This document shows positions 41,380-52,250 of a DNA stretch of 64,000 nucleotides, in pieces. Position 1 is the stretch's first letter; each line of letters begins with the position of its first letter. Where the stretch lies: NCBI RefSeq assembly GCF_004210375.1, contig NC_134825.1, positions 75,631,558 through 75,695,557 on the forward strand, written 5' to 3'. The stretch comes from Tachypleus tridentatus (Eukaryota > Arthropoda > Merostomata > Xiphosura > Limulidae). The translations under genes and the position numbers were made by a program. The notes under the pieces were generated by a model. It was not told the DNA's origin. It ran no database searches and worked only from the letters and a program-made list of their open reading frames with translations.

Positions 41380-42990
41380 ACTTTTCTCTCTGAAATTATT
41401 TGCAGTTTTTACATAATGTTTTTATTCTTCAGTCAGCACTGCAAATTAAAAAAAAAGTCATACATTTTATATTTAATTGTGCAAATTTAAAAACAACGAA
41501 TCTACAAAGTCTCGTTATTCATTAAACCAACAACAACAACAAAAGAAAACAAGTGCAAACAAATAAGCACACTTATGAATACTTGGAAGATGAAGAAGAA
41601 ATTTGTGGCACTATATGATTCACTGATGATTTTTACCTTGAAAAGGATGTTCATTTATTGCCGGAACTCTCTCCATACAGACAACATTACATAAAAGTGA
41701 CCATTAGTGTTCAAAGCACATTGGCATTATTCTTCAAGTAATGACTCCTAAGTTCTCAGTATCAGCAACTGCTATTAAATACATAAATATATCTAATTTC
41801 ATTATGGATTGATATAACGCTTCAACAAAGTCGTGAAGATAATAAAACACGAGTCAGCAACTACAAAGTAGAAAACTGGCTCAAAGTCTATCCTTATAAG
41901 CATCGGACTTAAGTTTTCGATAGCATTTATGCTAGCCTATATAAAAACCATGATACTAACTTTTGAATCTTGTATTTAATCCGATAGCTCATCATGTATT
42001 TTCACAGTAAAGTTACTCGAGTAAAAGTTCTATAAATATAGGTGGGGAAGATTAAGCGTTGTAGAAATTGGACGCCATGACGTAGCTGAAATAGTTACTA
42101 TCATAACTTCCATCTTTCATACCTAGTTTAGAATACATATGCAATCACGTATATTCAAGTAGTGCTTTTACATTTTCTTGCAAGCGTTTTGCATTAACTT
42201 TTATTCGTATTAATTGGACACCTAAAGATCATAAACATATCTTAATGTTTTTATTTAGGTAAATATTGTAACTTTTTTTTTTTTTTTTTTACTGTAACAT
42301 AAGAAAACAATAAAAACTGTTATAACTTTGGCTCTTTGAAGAGTGAGGGAGCTCTTTGCAAAGGTTGAAACAAATATTTATACAGATTGGTATGAATAGA
42401 GTGATTTCTTCCATGTATAATTTACTTGGAATTGTCGATAACACATACAGCTGAGAATTATTAAATACTGCACTTGAATAAAGTGCGGTATAATTTTCTC
42501 TGTTCTTTTCTTGTATGTGAACGGGTTTAGTCAAGCCTTTCCCTACTCGATTTAAAGAAGTCAAGTCGGCGTTTGTAAATAAAGATCTTGTTTTACTTCT
42601 TCACTTACGTTTAGCAATGTTTCCTGCACTGTGCGTACTTAATGTTATTCTCTGTGTTACATTTCCTGAATCTGCCCTCTTGCAATTACTTTAAACTCCT
42701 CACAGATACCAATGTACCTTATTACCACAGTCGATCATTCTGGTCCCTAAGGTACTTGATTTGAATAAATGTGTTTCTTATAAATTATTATAAGCATGTA
42801 TAAAAACAGTTCCAGAAGACTGCTGGAATTGAAGTTAGATTAATATGACAAAATAAAGATGATTAGCAATGAAATGCTATATAGTTAAAAACCTGTTTCA
42901 AGAAAACATTAAAATTATTAAATTTTCTAACATTCAGGCCCCCTGTAGGTACACGACCTTGGAGACCCCTAATTCTTTTAGTACTGTATC
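41380..42990. other. AT-rich non-coding DNA
   Basis: No gene recognised; a T17-like run at about 42274. Confidence 0.6.
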
Positions 42991-42994
42991 AAAT

Positions 42995-43122
42995 CACTGT
43001 TGTTTGTCTCACAGTGGCAAGCTTGAAGTTTTATAATGCTAGAAATAATAGTTTCAATACCCCGGTGTAGGCACAATGTAAACATACGTTTATGTAGCAT
43101 TGTAATTAAATACAAACAGACG
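42995..43122 (+). mobile_element. SINE-B copy, diverged
   Basis: 'tctcacagtggcaagcttg', 'ttttataatgctagaaata', 'agtttcaataccccggtg', 'taggcacaatg', 'gtagcattgtaattaaatac'. Confidence 0.7.
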
Positions 43123-46100
43123 TAGATGAATTTGAAGGTAGTTGAGGAAGAGCAGGGAATTCTCAAGGATATTTGTTTTCTACAAAAAACTTGGGATAAT
43201 AGCTTTGAAGCTCAAAATAGTAAACGACCCTAGAGACACGTTTTTTTTTTTTTTCCTCTTAAGTTTAAACTACATTGCTCGCTCGTAAAATATGGAATTT
43301 AAGGGTGGCTGTAGAAATAAAAGTAATATTTTAGTGTGTTTTTTTTTCTACCGCTTGGTAAGTGAACAACTCTGGAGATTCTTTTTGTTTTATTTTTATA
43401 ATAAAGACCAATTTTTGTTGTGATTTTTAAAATATAGAAGATATGTATGCGCATTTATATAATATTCCCATTTTGTTTTTCATATCCATAATTATTTTGA
43501 ACAAAAAGTGCAGAGTTAGTAAACCAGTTCAGACCACTTGAGAATGTGAGGGGATGTAATCATAATCGATTTTTTAACTGCAAGCTCGAATGTTAGAACT
43601 TAATTGGGTTTAGTTTTACGTAAATTTACTGTGGGAAATAAAAGGGAACATAAGCCAACTAAACCATCAGAACAAAATACATAATTATATAACTTGTTCA
43701 AGAGTCAATAATTTAGAGTTTTAGCCAAAAACAAAATGACAGGAGTCAAGTGTATTTTTGTAAAATACTTTGTGTTTAGTTTTCTCGTATTTAAATTACT
43801 TTATATTTTGTGGTCTTGCGTACATTTTAAAGTTATAATGAATTTTCAATAAACAAATTGTAAAAAAAAGTAAGTAATAAGGAGACCAAAACTAGCTAAA
43901 ATATTACAACTAAAATCTGATTGAAATATTATGTAAACAGATCTGTAATTATACTTAAATAGCTTAAAAACTAGATAAAAAATCCATTTGGCTTTATCCT
44001 TTAAATTTCAAATGATATGGATGTTGAAGACTACTCAACAATAATATTCATATTTTGTTTTCTTTCCTCAATACTACAAATAATTTAAGTCATGACGTTT
44101 GACACTTAGAATTTAGTTACTCATACTGATATACTTTCTTTTAAGCATGTATATAGAAAAGTAATTTTTAAAAGTTAATCTAAGAAAATTCTTTGCTTCT
44201 CAAAAGTTTCATTCTGAAGCATGTTTGTCAGTCAGACAAAGAATATCTTCATCTTGACAATGGTGAAATAGGAAATTGAAAACCTTTCCTTGTCTCTTGA
44301 CCAATATCAAAGATATTGTGAAAACTGATGAATGGCTTTCAGGAAAGCAGTTTCTTGTAAAATATGTTGTTGAAAGGAATTCCTATCATAACAAGAATTT
44401 GAAGTTCAGAATCGGTAACATGACATCATTTAAGTATACATAAGGTAACAACCAATAACTTTAGGGAATAAATAATTTATATAAAATTGAATATAACATT
44501 GAAGAGTTGAAGATTCTTAGAGGGCTACTTTGCGTGAGATCAGTTTAAATCCTGTAACCATGTAAGTATATGATATTCTCATATATAACTTTTGGGAAAA
44601 AAGTTCAGTGCACAGAATGACAGATAACTTTGTTAAAGATCTGATTTTTCCAAACTAACTTTCCTTTCAGGTGAAAGCAATATTTTGCTTGTGTAAGTTT
44701 TGTTATTTCTAGGGATATTTTGACTGAATTTTGAACTTTGATATTTTTATATTTTCTGAAGCCTGAAATATCCAAATGAATTTGTGTATTTTAAAATGCA
44801 GAAAGTTATGCAATTTTTCTGATTATTGTTCAAAATGCAAATATTGTATGGTGAAATCAAAACAGTTGAGTGAGTAAATACAGTACATTAATAGTCTTAC
44901 TTATAGTATTGCTACATTCAACTCTTGTAATTGTACTTATTTTCATAAAGCTTACAAAGGAAAAAAAATGTTATTAACAGGCCTAGTTGGATTTGATCAG
45001 CAAAAAATCAACCCATTTCAAAATGAATTTTCAGAACTCCAAACATTTTTTACATTATTTTTAACTTATATATATAATATAGCATTACATACTAATCTGT
45101 AATGATTGAACCTTATGTATTCCAGTTAATTAGAGAAAAATTTTATTTCCATCATTATATTTTAGGGTTTAAATTGTTTGTTGTCTCTAGGAGTTAAAAG
45201 AGGCAAAGATTTTTGTTAAGGAGAACTGGATTGGCTGATTCTACAAAGAGTATCTGGAGTGATTTCAGGTTAATTTTAAAATAATCCCAAATGTGATGGC
45301 AATTATCATTGAGATATTAAGAAAGTGAGAGCAACGAATGACACAACTTTTCAGGTAAGAAGACTGTAGCTTATCCATAAATTTAACTAAAATGCTGAAT
45401 TTTCTCTTTTTCTTTGTTTTTGTTTACGTTTTCAACTCTTATACAAGCTTACAAGTACTTTATACTGCCATTATACTGGTAGTGTCAATCTTTTTGTTGT
45501 CCTTTGCACAGTAAAGGATTTACAATTTTCTAAAATTGATGACATATAAAAAAATAATCTTTCTTATGCTGTATGTGCATTTCAAAATGTCTACTACTAC
45601 GTGTACCTGAGGAATATCTGTGGATTTGGATATAGCTATTGTCTTTCAATTAAGAGATTTTTATATGAATGCAGTATATGAGAAAGGATAAAAACTATCA
45701 GAAAAGTTATGTAAATGCTTATAAACTCATCTGTCATGAGTTGAAATTGTAAAACAGGATAGATACATTGTTTTATTAAATTAATGTAATCTAGAAACTA
45801 GTTTTTCTCGTGTTGTTTTACATTCAACTTGTACTGTTATAACTTATTGAAGTAGGTTATAAAATCAAATTAAGTGATACATTACATTACATTACATATG
45901 TTGGTAGTTCTAATAAGTTACTAAACTCTTATTTTAAGTTCTATATAATTAAATATAAACTTTATTGTGAAAACAGTAGTGATAAGAAATAATAATATTG
46001 GTTCTTAATGCCAAGGTTAACAGGTACAGTGTTAACAATGAACTACTGGTATTTAGTATTAAGTATTTATTTTTAGGCTATAAGCATAAATACAGTGGTT

Positions 46101-46214
46101 AAGACTAGTGTAGGAGTTGGGTGTTCATGGTCTGTTAGATGTAATAGTTGCAATAAATGGGTTTTATTTGTGAACTTGTGACTATCGTGTCCCAAATAAA
46201 GGACTATGATATGA
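43123..46214. other. AT-rich non-coding DNA
   Basis: No coding frame of note. 'acattacattacattac' at about 45882 is a small pentamer repeat. Confidence 0.6.
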
Positions 46215-46645
46215 GTTGCATTCTTTTGAATATGAGGATATTAAAGATAACATCAAGGAGATTGAATTCAGTTGGATTTATATTAATGGATTTAAAGCTT
46301 TTTTGCTTTAAGTGGCTCTTAGTATGAATTTGTTACTGACCACCAGATGAAACTGATGAAATTAATGAGAAGCTTTACAGTGAGATTAAGATTTCAGCTG
46401 TTAATGAATTCATAATTATGGGTAATTTTAATTTCAAACATATTGACTGGGAAATGCTGGGAAATAGGGAGTCAAACCATGAGGGAGAAATGTTTTTAGG
46501 AACTGTTCAGTATGGCTTTCTTCACCAGTTAATCACAGAATCTACTAGAAACAATGCTATTTTAGATTTATTGTTGACTTTAAATTTAGGAATGGCTGAG
46601 AGGGTAGACATTGGAAGACATCTGGGTGCAAGTGATCATTGTAGA
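46215..46645 (+). pseudogene. Endonuclease fragment of a jockey/CR1-like LINE
   Basis: In order: 'VAFF' and 'DIKDNIKEIEFS' in broken frames, 'RPPDETDEINEKLYSEI' (46338-46390), then from 46418 'MGNFNFKHIDWEMLGN' (the G-D-F-N motif with Asp changed to Asn), 'FLHQLITESTRNNAILDLLL' and 'HLGASDHC'. The last is the C-terminal S-D-H of the apurinic-type endonuclease. The reverse transcriptase is missing: the text changes to another family within about 15 bp of SDHC. Dead fragment. Confidence 0.88.
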
Positions 46646-46649
46646 CCTT

Positions 46650-47478
46650 GCTAGAAACCTTGAATATGATGAGTATGGCTAGGAGGTTATTGGAGACTTC
46701 AAAATGGTGGCATTCCTAATGGGTCTCCAAGGAAGCTTTACCAAGTTTCCATGTTATCTTTGCTTTTGAGACAGCAGGGACACTGTAGTGCACTACAACA
46801 GGAAGCATTGGCCACAATGGACTGAGTTCTCTGCGGGGAGACACAATGTTAAGTGTTAGCCACTAGTGGACCTCCAGAAAGTATTGTTCCTACCATTGCA
46901 CATAAAATTAGGTCTTATCAAACAATTTGTCACAGCTCTTGATCAGGAGTTTGCAGCCTTCAAGTACCTTCGAGATTTCTTCCCTAAGCTGTCAAAGGCA
47001 AAGGTCAAAGTTGGTCTCTTCATTGGACCACAAGTAAAGAAGATCCTGGACTTCACAAAATTCCCCAAGAAGCTCAGTAGAAAGGAAAAAAAGCTTGGGG
47101 CAGCTTTGTCAGAGTATTTCAGGGCTTCTTGGGGAATCACAAGGCTGAAAATTATGTGGAACTGGTTGAGGCTCTGGTTAAGAACTATGGCAGAATGGGC
47201 TGTAGGATGTCCCTGAAAGTCCATATCCTTGATGCTCATCTTGATAAATTCAAGGAGAGCATGGGAGCATACTCAGAGGAGCAAGGTGAGCGTTTCTATC
47301 GAGATATACTGGACCTTGAACACTGCTACCAAGGAGCGTATAATTAAAACATGATAGGAAACTATATTTGGGGGCTGATACATGTAAGTGATTTACATTA
47401 CAGTTGCAAATCTAGGAAAACTACTCACTTCTAAACATTTTTGTATAAATACAGTATAAATACATGTAAATCTTGATG
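46650..47478 (+). pseudogene. C-terminal half of the same multicopy family as 22.7 kb
   Basis: Reads 'NLEYDEYG', a stop, 'EVIGDFKMVAFLMGLQGSFT', 'KFPCYLCF', a stop, 'DSRD', 'HYNRKHWPQWTEFSAGRHNV', a stop, then an open stretch from 46866 ('VDLQKVLFLPLHIKLGLI', 'FPKKLSRKEK'). After a frameshift it continues 'GNHKAENYVELVEALVKNYG' and 'MSLKVHILDAHLDKFKE', with 'YQGAYN', a stop, 'NYIWGLI' and 'KSRKTTHF' at the natural end (about 47428). The end matches the 22.7-23.5 kb copy, including 3' flank to about 47476. The N-terminal zinc-binding half is absent. The C-P-x-x-C-x-x-W/F and H-W motifs suggest another metal site, but no function is known to me. Confidence 0.85.
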
Positions 47479-47559
47479 TTCACAGGCCAAAATGAGAAGG
47501 AAATATACCTTAAGGGATAAATGAAACATGGAACACAATACAGCACCACATTGGCACCC

Positions 47560-48540
47560 CAATAAAGAAAAACTACATGCCTTGAAGGCCATTTAATCCA
47601 AAAGGCACACAACATAAGATATAAAAGGTAAAAACTTTATGGTCCTGGGAAAAACAAAAGGTTTGGATATGGAGAGTCCACTGAAAAGATCTCATATGAG
47701 CATGACCCATGAGGATGTGTGCTGCCATAGAAGACCACACCTCCAAAAGAGATAGGTCTTTGTGAGTAATATTATAATAAACAGTAAAGGTGTTGAGAAC
47801 TGTCAGTTCCAACAAATAGAGCTGAATAGGAGAAGGTTGGAATTGAGTGAAATGAGTGTCTAAAAAACAACATGAAAATGGATTAAATATAGAGTTAGAG
47901 CAAGGAAGAATTTCTCCAACTTGAATAACCAACCAGCCCAAGCCACCTCCAAAAGAAACAAAGTACTGTGCTGGGTGGACTCAATTTGGAATAAGATAAC
48001 AGAAACCAGTTATTCATGTAACAATGTAAGCTAATCCTTGAGCATGAATATGTCTGGCAAAAGTCTCGACCACTTAACAAGAGCCATATAGCTCCAAAGC
48101 AAGCCAAAATGGGAGATCACGAAACTTAAAAACTACCCTGTGATGAATGAACTAAAGATTGTGTCTTGATACAATAGATATGCCAATATGTATTTAGGTA
48201 TTCAAGACATTTACTTGGTCAAACATAAAGTTGAGTAAAAAGCATATATTATGGTGATAAACAACTTTATGGTAAAGCAAGGTATCAATTGAGGTGTAAC
48301 AGATCATAAGCTACCAGTCTCTGGTTTTCTTGGATACCATAAATGGTTTAGAATAAGACCTTGAAGAAGAGTGAATAACAGATTTGATTGCATTTTGAGA
48401 GAGAAGATCCTGTTCAACCTCGGAGAGATGGGAATGTGTGGTGGGATCTAGAGGCAATGTATCCCTTGTAAAACCTCCAGGATCTTGGTGGATTGCCTTG
48501 GAGAGGAAGTGGATGGTGGACAAGCACCATAGCATAGATG
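47560..48540 (-). pseudogene. DIRS-like retrotransposon reverse transcriptase, decayed
   Basis: Minus-strand frames, read from 48535 downward: 'LPLDPTTHSHLSEVEQDLLS', 'AIKSVIHSSSRSYSKPFMVS' and 'KKTRDW', corresponding to the F-Y-S-R-L-F-x-V-P-K-K-x-G-x-W start of DIRS-type reverse transcriptase. From 48107: 'LHCYMNNWFLLS', the Y-x-D-D active-site region with both Asp changed to Asn. From 47941: 'GWLVIQVGEILP', 'THFTQFQPSPIQLY' and 'MGHAHMRSFQWTL', the connection/RNase H-like region (G-H-x-x-S or similar). Stops and frameshifts separate the parts. The assignment rests on remembered motifs. Confidence 0.72.
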
Positions 48541-48843
48541 TCAGAGTAAGATGAAGGTGAGAACATTGAGCATGGGATAAATGAGCATATTAATCAGGTC
48601 TGAATCCGAAATGGATAAAATTGATTCTAAGTTCTGATGATAGGGTAAAGCAAACTGATCTGAAGCCTGTAGAGGGTAAAATATAGTCACTCAGGAGAGC
48701 GTAAAATATATGTGTAGTGCCTATAATCTGTATTCAAGTATCATGGACAGTGTATGTTCAGATTCCCTGGATTTCAAGAATTAACTTCACAAATAAACAG
48801 TGGGTGGCACTGTGGCAGGCTGGGAGCACCATGGCACTAACCT

Positions 48844-48900
48844 AGTACCATTGGTGCCATCTCTAGTGAATCATTCACTATAGATGGTGCCATTGGTACT
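48844..48900. repeat. 57-bp near-perfect hairpin in the hAT 5' subterminal region
   Basis: agtaccattggtgccatctc (48844-48863) and its continuation fold back on tagatggtgccattggtact (48881-48900). Arms are about 28 bp with three or four mismatches and almost no loop. Confidence 0.9.
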
Positions 48901-48948
48901 GAAAATGTGACATTGACAAACGGAAGTTGAGATAAACAATCATTCACT

Positions 48949-51623
48949 ATGTCAAGCCTGAAAAAGCAAAAGACATTGCATGGGTTCTTTAAACCCATTC
49001 GTGAGGCTGAACCTTATCAATCTGCTGCAGCCAATCAGGTTCAATCAGAATTGTCAACTAAATTGTCAGAGTCATAACCGTGGCCTTCTACCAGTGCTGC
49101 CACTACCACCTCAGGTTCAGTCTGGGATATTGGAAATTACATTTCAGATGATGTCAGCATTGGTAAACAGGTAAGTCAACTCCTCATTATATTAATTTTG
49201 TATTAAAAATCATGCAAACACTGTGTTTTAGACTGAATATTCATTGCTGCTAGTGATTGTAAGCCTACAGCCACAGGATGTTAGACCTGCTCTGTGAAGT
49301 ACAGCTCTAAGCCTTTTTCTTCAAGGTTATTGTAATCTCATAATAAACTTTTTTATGTGCAAAATAACTTAATTAGAACTATGTCTTCCTGTCTTTTTCA
49401 GATAAACGCTCAAATAAAAAATACCTCCTTGAGAATGCCTGGAAGCTAGGGAGTGGTTATGTTTTCCCCTGTGTGGTCCAAGAAAGCTGCATTTTCAGCA
49501 TTGTTGGCTTTCACAGTGGAGATGGCTACTCTACAGTCAACATGCAAAGGGTGCTTTCTACAAGTACTGCTGTCTTTTTGCTCCTGATGGTGCTGGTGTT
49601 GAAAGCCAGAAATTGGGACAACTAGTGAAATTTCCATACACAGACTGGAAGAAGGCTGTTGAAGACTTCAAGGCACATGAATTGAAATAGTACCACCAAG
49701 ACAGCAAAGAAAAAGTTAACAATTTCCTACAGGTCGTAAACACAAGTTCATTTGTGCACTTGCAGCTTGATGCAACTTACAAGCAAGCAATATTTAATGC
49801 CTGTTATTGATACTGTATTGCTGTGTGGGAGACAGGGTTTCGCTTTGAGGGAAAAATATGATTCTGGTCCAATGTTTGTTGGTGAAACTGATGAGGAGCC
49901 CATCAATAATGATGGGAATATTTGGGCAATTTTGTGCTACAGGGCAAAGGGTGATGTCAAGCTTTCAGCAAGTCTTAAGAGCACAAAGAGGAATGCTATG
50001 TATCTGAGTCCTCAAATTCAAAATAAAATCATCAATGCCTGTAATACTCATGTTCTTGATGCTTTGGTCAACAAGGTTAATGCTGCAAAGTGTTTCTCAA
50101 TATTAGCTGATGAAACAACAGATATTTCAGGCATTGAACAGTTTTCGCTGTGTGTTAGATATTTTCATGCCAATGACAACTCTGTTGCAATGAGAAAATA
50201 TTTTTTTGCAATTTATACCTGTTTATGATTTGACAGGCAGAAACTTGACTGATGTTATCATAACCAATCTGACAAAATATGGTATTGACATGGCTTACCT
50301 GCGAGGACAAGGGTATGACGGTGCTGCCTGTATGAGTGGGAAATTCAGTGGTGTCCAGAGACACATAACTGATAAATTTCCACTTGCATCCTATGTACAC
50401 TGCAGTGCCCATTCCCTAAACTTGGCAATTTCTGATGCTTGTAAAGAAGTTCCTGTGCAAAATTGCATGGGAGTAATTTCTAGTATTGAAAACTTTCTCA
50501 ATACACCCAAACGAAAGCACGTTTGGGCTCTTTTGGTGGAGAATAAAGCACCTGAATCGAAAAAAAAAAAAGTTTGAAAGGTCTCTGCTCCACCTGGTGG
50601 GTTTAGAGGCATGACTCAGTCATTGTCTTTCTAGAATTAATCCATGCAGTTGTAGATGCCCTTGAGACCATATCAGGTTCACAAGACAGAGATTCTGCCA
50701 CACAAGCCAATCAATTGTTGTGTTCTATAACACAGCCAGAATTCATCATAACTCTACTTGCCATTGCTAAATTGTTTTCCTTTAGTTTACCTCTGTGCAA
50801 CTTACTGCAGCAACAGATCATTGATTTAGGTGCTGCGATGCATCATGCAGAAATAGTGGAAGATTTAATCTGTTCACTCAGAAGTAATACTATGAATGAA
50901 TTTAACAACATTTTCTGTGAGGCTCAAACTCTGTGTAGTGAGTGTCAACTTGACATGATAATGCCAAGGCAGGCTAAAAGATAGATGTACCGTGCTAACC
51001 CACAAACCACTAGGTCTAAGGAGTACTTTCATATTGTTGTATTTGTACCATTTGCTGATCACTTTCTTTCACAAATATGTGACCGTCTGTCCAGTTACAA
51101 AACTCTCCTTACAAACTTCATGTTTCTACTGCCATCAGGATCTACCACAGAACAGTCAGAACCTACAGCACAACAATGTGACCAAATTAAAGAGTTGGTC
51201 AGTATATACAAGGCTGACATTGACAGCTCTTTACTAGCTACAGTAGGTGAACTTAGGGTTTGGTACAAATCACTTGCGAGCAACAGACCAAGAAATGTCA
51301 TAGATACATGTGCAATGTGCATTGCAGAAATGTTCCCAGACATATCTTGACTGTTGAAAGTATTTGCAACACTGCCTGTGTCAATGAGCTCAGTGGAGCG
51401 ATCGTTTTCAACTCTCACAAGACTCAAAATGTATTTGAGAAATACCACCACTGAAGATCTATTGAATGACCTGGCCTCATTATACGTTCACTGTGATATT
51501 AAAGTTGAACCAAACTGCATTGTAGATGTCCTGGCAAGAATATTCGATATTCGATTGTATTTCTCTAGTTCTGACAAAACTTGCTGTATTAAAAGAGTGT
51601 TCAATCACAAAATTTGCATCTGA
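48949..51623 (+). pseudogene. hAT transposase pseudogene (MYM/TTF-type, DUF4371-like)
   Basis: Exon 1 (48949-49170) starts MSSLKKQKTLHGFFKPI, has a stop at 49075, and ends at a donor cag|gtaagt. Exon 2 starts near 49402 after cttttttcag-like sequence: 'KKYLLENAWKLGSGYVFPCV', a damaged TTF zinc-finger region ('FLLLM/CKYCC' frame breaks), 'QLVKFPYTDWKKAVEDFK'. Then come 'SPQIQNKIINACN', 'SILADETTDISGIEQFSLCV' (first catalytic Asp), 'LRGQGYDGAACMSGKFSGVQ' (second Asp) and 'HCSAHSLNLAISDACKEV'. Further on are 'AVVDALETISGSQDRDSATQ' and the C-terminal dimerisation motif 'LPVSMSSVERSFSTLTRLK'. At least seven breaks separate the parts. Breaks are mostly single stops or frameshifts, so it is younger than the other transposon remains in this window. 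Confidence 0.88.
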
Positions 51624-51718
51624 CCATTTGTTGTGTGTGAAGGTATCTGTCATGCAATCACGGGTCTTTATGAAACTTCACAGGTGGCTACTGAACTTGT
51701 CTAAAAAGTTTGTGTCCA

Positions 51719-51762
51719 TAGGGGGGGGTTAACCCCCAAACCCTCCCTTGGCTACGCCCCTG
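51719..51762 (-). repeat. hAT 3' terminal inverted repeat
   Basis: Terminal CAGGGGCGTAGCC on the minus strand, followed by a G-rich part that forms its own small palindrome (ggggggttaaccccc). Confidence 0.8.
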
Positions 51763-51770
51763 CACATAAC

Positions 51771-52250
51771 TGAGGTTTAAATGCTCAGCATGAACCCGAA
51801 CATCAGGGAAAGGGGGAACACAAAATACTGAGAAAAAGAAGTATCATGCAACAAAGAAGAGAGAAGATTATAAAAAATTAAGAAGAAAGGTAAAACAGAA
51901 CACATCTATGAAATATGAATGCTAAAATATTAAGAAGAAAGGTAAAACAGAACACACCTATGAAATATGGGAAAAATCAAATATAACACTAGACTTTTTC
52001 ATTTATTTGATTACAAAAACCTGTATGGATATGAACAAAGAAGATTTAATTTTGCAGAAATTGCTAATATAGATATAATGATTTTATATAAGAAAATAAT
52101 AGTTAACCTTGGCAGCAAGTGATGTTATTATGAAGAGAACTGTTTTACATCATAGTAAACATGAAATAAACATAAATGAACTTATTTCATTCTGCAAAAT
52201 GGAACATTAATGCCTAATTCTGGCAATGAAACCAACAAAAATCACATATT
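51771..52250. other. AT-rich non-coding DNA
   Basis: A short direct repeat of 'aagaagaaaggtaaaacaga' (about 51881 and 51932) is the only structure seen. Confidence 0.55.

Larger units (their letters stand above)
48798..51762 (+). mobile_element. Decayed hAT DNA transposon (ZMYM-like transposase)
   Basis: The 3' terminus at 51762 reads, on the minus strand, CAGGGGCGTAGCCAAGGGAG, a typical hAT end, followed by possible target-site bases cacataac (51763-51770). The 5' end is less certain: 'cagtgggtggcactgtggca' at 48798 is a candidate, with a poor match of its flank (cacaaata) to the 3' duplication. Confidence 0.75.

Noticed and set aside
45880..45900. Pentamer repeat acatt
   Set aside because: Four units only; ordinary simple sequence.
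51719..51735. G-quadruplex or regulatory G-run
   Set aside because: It is part of the hAT terminal repeat and its small palindrome, which explains it fully.
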